NCBI GenBank assembly: GCA_009733775.1
Contig: WOGZ01000590.1
Coordinates: forward strand, 1 to 13,127
DNA length: 13,127 nt
Direction: 5' to 3'
Origin: Alectoria sarmentosa
Taxonomy: Eukaryota; Ascomycota; Lecanoromycetes; Lecanorales; Parmeliaceae
Position 1 is the stretch's first letter, and every line of letters begins with the position of its first letter. Under the pieces are notes generated by a model. It ran no database searches, had not been told where the DNA came from, and worked only from the letters and a program-made list of their open reading frames with translations. The translations under genes were made by a program, and so were the position numbers. This document shows positions 8,441 to 13,127 of the stretch, piece by piece.

Positions 8441-10836
8441 TGGTGATGTTGAATGATTCGGAAAGTAGCCAGCCTCACGTCTGAGTTTTGATCGCTTGCG
8501 GATGAAGATGCGGCACTCAATGCGACATGCGCTTTGCTATATCCGAGAACAGAGCCCAACCGCTAGACATGATCCAACGGCAATGTCTGTACCTCCTTAC
8601 TGTTATTTGGAAGGCTCCAAGGCTGAGACATTCGCAACGGAAGAGCTATTGGTCGATGGGACTCAAAGAGTGACTATTCTATCTAATGGTGAGCATAAGG
8701 AAATACCATACAGGTGGGTAGGCTCCAATATATACGCGAGGTACCTAGGCGGAAAACAGATTCCGAAGCTCTGACCATCGTTTGTTGGCAAATACACCAA
8801 ATACGATGTGGCTTCAGGGGTAAGTCTCCCACCACATCTCACCCGTACAGGAAAGAGATTCGATTCCAAGCGAGCTATTACCGAAAAAACCTTCCCAGAA
8901 ACAACATATATTCAAGTACCTGCCAGAGCCCCCTGTGGTATTTGCCCTCGAGGAAAGTGCCAGGCCGGGGCACCTAAGTAGATAGGCATGTACGAGAACA
9001 TAAGTAGAGGGTCAATTGGAGACGGATTCGACCATGCCTGAAACGGCCTTCATCAGAGCGCCCGAGAGTTCGAGTCAGATATATTGTCCAGATCGCCCTC
9101 TAGAGCCTCATCAAACTTCTCCTTTTGCACCTATACCCAAAATAAATTTTCGCGGCATCTCATAGCGAATATACTGTATATGAACAGGGAACTCATCAGA
9201 CAATTCTGCACACCACGCACACCATGCCACACTATACATACGTCGGTCACTACATAGTCCGTTCACACTTTCGCCGGACTCCGGATCCGTGGCTTTTTCA
9301 TATGCATGCTGAAATGAACGCCGAATGAAAAGACAGAGAGAGCGGTAGAGACTTTACGGGGCTCCCTTTCCTTTCGAAGTTGTTGGGCCCAGAAGTCTAA
9401 GAACTTGGCGCGCATCGTAGGCGAAGGAAAGGGCTGGTGGCTTCAGGAACTTTCCGCTTGTTTATGAATTTATCGTCGAATAAATAGTGATTTTTAGGAG
9501 GGCATGTTCATGCAATACTCTTTCCATAGTTTTAAACAGTAGTTATGTCTATGGCTAGTAGTTGAGACTAACTGTTTGCCTTCAAAAATAAGATCTTCTT
9601 CAGAATCCAATACTGATTCAGAGACATCATCGCACGATCCAATATAGACTTTTCGGTTTAGGTTGGGATTCAAAGTTGTTTTCGCCCTGGGGAATCTCAT
9701 CCTGACTCAGAGGAATTCAATGAAAAGCAGATCAGCTTGTAAGCTGAAGAGCGAATAGGATAACCCTAACTCCGAGGAAGGAGAGGAGAGGAGAGGAAAA
9801 ATGGAAAAGGGCGAGGGAGTCCCATTCGATGAGTGTTTTTTTAATATCATGAGGGCGTAAAGGGGGCTATCCTTGCCCACCCTCGCTCACCCCAGCTCAT
9901 CTTCAACCCCCCTCACCGTTTCCGTGACTCCGATCATTCATCAATCGGTGAAAGCAGCATGTATAGAGCTAATCATATCAAGTAATGCACGGTAAAACAA
10001 ACGGAGGGGGGTATTGAAACCCTTTAGTCCCACACCTCTCACGGGTAAAACGGTCTGTGGCCGATCAAAAAAAAGCCGTAGAAATCAGCTGCTAAGCCAC
10101 AGCCACAAGTGTCATCCGAACATTCCAAAAAATGCGACTGTCAGTCCACATCTGATTTCAATTCATCTGGCTGGCAAGCCTTTCCATCCAGTCGACTGAG
10201 AAGATCATCACGTGGGTTGTTTAACAGCGGCCGGATCGTTGCTACTGATGCTGATATACGAGAACGTGACTTTGACCTTTCGCTATATCTCCATGCCAAC
10301 CCGTCCCAGTGTTTGTCGGATTTTTACAGAATTAAAAGAAAATTGATGTCTGACCTGATTCGAAGTACGTAAATACGATCATGAGCACGGCTCGGAGTGG
10401 AGATTTTGTAATCTCCTCCTGAAAAGCCGGATGGGCTAGGCCTCGGCAGAAATATTTTATGCAGGATTCCGTGGCAGCTATAGGGCCAACCTTCCTAAGA
10501 TTTCAGTCTATCATCTTGGAAGCCAAAGTTTTTTTACGCAGAGGGTGTGCACGTTGATAAGGAAGAAAAGGAATGGGTGACAGGAGAAGATCAAGAACTT
10601 GACTGCGAAGGCGCGACATCTTTCTCTGTAACGGCCGGTTGTCGCCCTCTCACCAGCAGCCCATGATACCAAGAGGCGAGACGATACGTCTGATTTGCTG
10701 CTCTTATTTGATGAAGAAACATAAATCAAACGAGGAATGAATCTCCAGAGTCCAATGGCTGGACCAGAGCATTTTGTAGCCTGCAGACTCAGATCGCTCG
10801 AATGAAGTCCCTCGCACGTTTTTCTACAGTGAAGTC
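8441..10836. other. Long intergenic stretch, no supported gene
   Basis: About 2.4 kb between the secreted-protein gene and the F-box relic. A plus-strand ATG frame at 8583-8774 (64 codons) and a minus-strand ATG frame at 9700-9494 (68 codons) are the only frames with mixed composition, and neither has a domain I can name with confidence. The stretch 9777-9822 is purine-rich with repeated GAGAG, followed at about 9875-9920 by a C-rich complement-like segment. A single CCCTAAC word near 9764 is not a telomere repeat array. No RNA gene was recognised. Confidence 0.5.
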
Positions 10837-12336
10837 TCATAGCCAATCGTAGGAATATGCTTCGGCGAACAATGCTCTCTCTGCTTCATCCGGCTGTATG
10901 CGAGTATCCAGGGCGAGTTTGGCTCCCAATCGGGCGTTGTATATTCTATCCCATTCCTCAATCGATCACTGCCCGCTGTCAGTTTGTATCCCGGACCCCT
11001 TTGATGATCTCGATCCGTTGTTACAGAGCGATTGCCTTGGAAGAGACGTAGCAAGGCCAGGCTGTCCAGGTGTCGGCACTGATTGAAGATCGTTCCCCCA
11101 TTGCCGCCCTCTACCAGGGTCACGAAGCGTAGCTCGAGTGTCTCAAGTCGCGGGCTATCTTTGAGGAGTTGTAGCAAAGCGTGCTGGCGGATTCTCTGAC
11201 CTCGGATCTTGCATTTGAGGAGCTTTGGCAGCCGAACGGATCTCGTAATCTGGCCAAATACATTCTCGTACCCTCCCCAGTATGCCGAAAAGTCCCTAGA
11301 CGAACACCACTCCAGAACGCGCAATGCGTAATATCTTATATCAAATTCTTGGAGATTCGGGCATAGCGATAGGAAATAAGCTGGACCTATATAGTTCCTT
11401 TTGTCCGCGGCCAGAGAGACTAATCTCGTACTAGACTCTTCTATCCGGCGCGGATATTCTTGAAAGCCTTTGACACCGAAGGGCCGCTCCGCCTCCAACA
11501 GTCAAATTGCATATTTCAATGAGAGAACCCGTAACTTCACGAATTCTTCTTTGAGGCCTTTGGCCAGCAGATCTGGCATCAATCGGTGCATATCGTACGC
11601 AGGCACGCTACAGCCCCATTTGCCACCGTATATAAGGAGTTCCTCGATGTGCAATTTGCTCTGCGCAAGAGCGGTCATGGTGACAGAATACACGCGCAAC
11701 GCTTGCTTCCAAACATCGGCCCAGGCACCGCGGGATTGCGACGCCGCCACACGGATTTCGGGGTATTGGTACAGACCGGCCTCGAGGGTGATCGCCTGCA
11801 GATTGCTCGCTTTCTGCAATATTGCGGTAAGCTGTATGAGGTCCGACTTGCTCGCTGCAAATTTGGCTTGGTCGGCTTTGCGGCGTATGAGCAAATTATG
11901 CTGTGTTGCCACCGTATTCAATTCTTCCGGAGCGCAGAGTATGTGACTTTCCCGAGTCATAGGCCCGCGAAGAATAAGTCCACGCTCTTGGTTATATTTC
12001 TTACAAGGCCGCTTTTTGTCAAGGACTTTTTGGAAGGAACGTTGTATCATAGTACGCGGCCACGATAGTGAGGCTCCGGACCGCTGGACCGAGATCTTCA
12101 TGTTCGCAGATAGCGGTCAGTGCCCGAAGGCTTTTGGAGGACATGTCGGTTGTAGGGTGAGTAAAGGCTTGTCGAAAACGGTAAAGCGTTGTACTGCGAA
12201 GCTAGGAGCATGTTAGTCGTAGGCTGCTAATGTCTTGAAAGTCTACTTGATTAATGATGATCGCGCTGAGCTCGACGGGTAGTGAAGTAAGGCTACTCGG
12301 AATCTTGTGCGTATGGCTGAGAAAGTTCAACGCTCA
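10837..12336 (-). pseudogene. F-box / leucine-rich-repeat protein, broken
   Basis: Intact relatives are substrate adaptors of SCF ubiquitin ligases; the F-box binds Skp1 and the repeats choose the target. The F-box is visible from 12285: SLPVELSAIIINQVDFQDIS then SLRLTC, ended by a TAG (12204-12202) with the same frame continuing as LRSTTLYRFRQAF and SLRALTAICEHEDLGPAVRS. An A5 run at plus positions 12027-12031 carries one surplus base: upstream the frame reads YYDTTFLPK, and downstream it continues only in another frame (VLDKKRPC onward). That frame runs to a TGA at 11504-11502 and goes on unbroken after it with repeat-like text (FLSLCPNLQEFDI, RLPKLLKCKIRGQ, LLKDSPRLETLEL, GTIFNQCRHLDSL). 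Between about 11030 and 10965 it is lost again, and the C-terminus EEWDRIYNARLGAKLAL to FAEAYSYDWL is found in a third frame with stop at 10839-10837. No ATG precedes the F-box in frame after the TGA at 12336; an ACG at 12312-12310 sits where a start would be expected. The implied length, about 490 codons, is normal for fungal F-box proteins. Confidence 0.82.
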
Positions 12337-13127
12337 AGCATACGATCGTTCGAGTAGCGTTGGCAGTACAGAAGAGACCACTCCTTTTGCAGTGGATAGA
12401 GACTGTAGAAATGATTTTAGCGACTACTAAAGTATTCCACTCCCGAGATGACTTACCTGATAAAACAAGCAAAACCCGATTCCGCAACTGCAACAACAAC
12501 TCTATGTTTGAGCCGCGCCAATATCAAACAACAGTTCCCTGTGCAAACTCTCCACTCTCAATCGGTAGATTTCGGATTGGTACTTATCCCGCTGAGATTC
12601 TTGATCTTCCAATTCATGGATGGGTCTGTCTACAAAACCTAATTTATCAAATATGACCTCAAGTCACAAAAAGAGAGCATTCTCATATATCACAAAACAA
12701 CAGCGAGACAGACAGATTTACATAGAAGGGCAGGTTAATGGCAGCGCAGCCAGCACAAGGCTGACACGCTGACAGCGACCATCCCCTCGCCAGAACCCCA
12801 ACCTCGGCAACGAACGATGCAGCCTCGCCAATTCCTTCCCCCCCCAAGCCTTTCATCATCCAAGCCAACCCATCCCAACTCTAGACCCCGTCCAAACCGC
12901 TTACAATCCTGACCCTCAAACATCGCGAGGCCCGAGCGACTTCGCTACCGACGCCACCATCAACACTTAGCAAGCCACTCACTGCAGTCTTTCCTACATC
13001 TATCTCCCTAAAGAACCCCTACCCAATCGCCCCACACGGCTTTTCTCACCTACCTTATGAAGTCGACAAGCCAGCCCCCCCCCCCCCCCACACAGCATCG
13101 ACCTCCTCCATCACGTCGGCATAAACA
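12337..13127. other. Non-coding right end, probable upstream region of an off-window gene
   Basis: Up to about 12650 there is no convincing frame. From about 12680 the plus strand becomes rich in C, T and A, with many CCA, CCC and TCC words and few G. This is typical of fungal promoters and leaders and suggests a plus-strand gene beyond 13127. The minus-strand open frames here are Gly/Trp-rich complements of that bias, not genes. Confidence 0.4.
13075..13089. repeat. Poly-C run of 15
   Basis: Fifteen consecutive C within the pyrimidine-rich right end. Such homopolymers are length-unstable and error-prone in sequencing. Confidence 0.9.

Noticed and set aside
8053..8559. Longer version of the secreted protein starting at 8559
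   Set aside because: The extra 59 residues lie before a clear signal peptide and over the likely promoter; the ATG at 8382 is the sensible start.
8850..9090. GATTCGATTCC and GAGTTCGAGTC words resembling tRNA T-loops
   Set aside because: No matching acceptor, D or anticodon stems could be found around either.
9755..9775. Possible telomere-like sequence (CCCTAAC)
   Set aside because: A single copy only; no tandem array.
11470..12216. Plus-strand frames of 66 to 160 codons opposite the F-box relic
   Set aside because: They are antisense to recognisable F-box and LRR text and have no domain of their own.
10837..12336. Repeat-induced point mutation as the cause of the F-box decay
   Set aside because: The TAG could derive from CAG by C to T in a CpA context, but the TGA does not fit that context, indels are present, and there is no strong shift to TpA-rich DNA across the gene.

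Overview
The window looks like nuclear DNA of a filamentous ascomycete (Pezizomycotina). Three things point that way: short introns with GTRNGT-type donors and CTAAC/CTGAC branch-like sites, a compact GT31 gene without introns, and a large F-box/leucine-rich-repeat relic of the kind that is very numerous in these genomes. I cannot name a genus. The stretch is gene-poor for a fungus: three reading frames I believe are genes and one clearly broken gene in 13.1 kb. Much of the rest shows no convincing coding signal.

Left end (1-1621): an AT-rich minisatellite with a period of about 15 bp lies just downstream of a minus-strand gene for a type II membrane glycosyltransferase of family GT31. Middle left (1622-6185): about 4.5 kb in which I find no confident gene, only weak short frames, one inverted repeat and a possible small secreted ORF. 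At 6186-6614 (+) there is an orphan 142-residue ORF with coding-like codon use. It converges on a minus-strand gene at 6999-8382.

That minus-strand gene is the most interesting item. I reconstruct it as five exons (8382-8070, 7937-7785, 7675-7457, 7399-7253, 7114-6999) encoding a 315-residue secreted protein. The protein is two tandem copies of one cysteine-containing domain. The introns inside the two copies fall at matching places and all four are phase 1, so the duplication included the intron-exon structure.

Right part (8383-13127): about 2.4 kb without a supported gene, then a minus-strand F-box/LRR pseudogene (about 12336-10837). It carries an in-frame TAG inside the F-box, a one-base frameshift in an A5 run, an in-frame TGA in mid-protein and at least one further frame change near the C-terminus. 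The last 450 bases are pyrimidine/CA-rich and end near a run of 15 C, resembling an upstream region of a gene beyond the right edge. No operon-like organisation or biosynthetic cluster is visible, and the genes show no obvious functional link.
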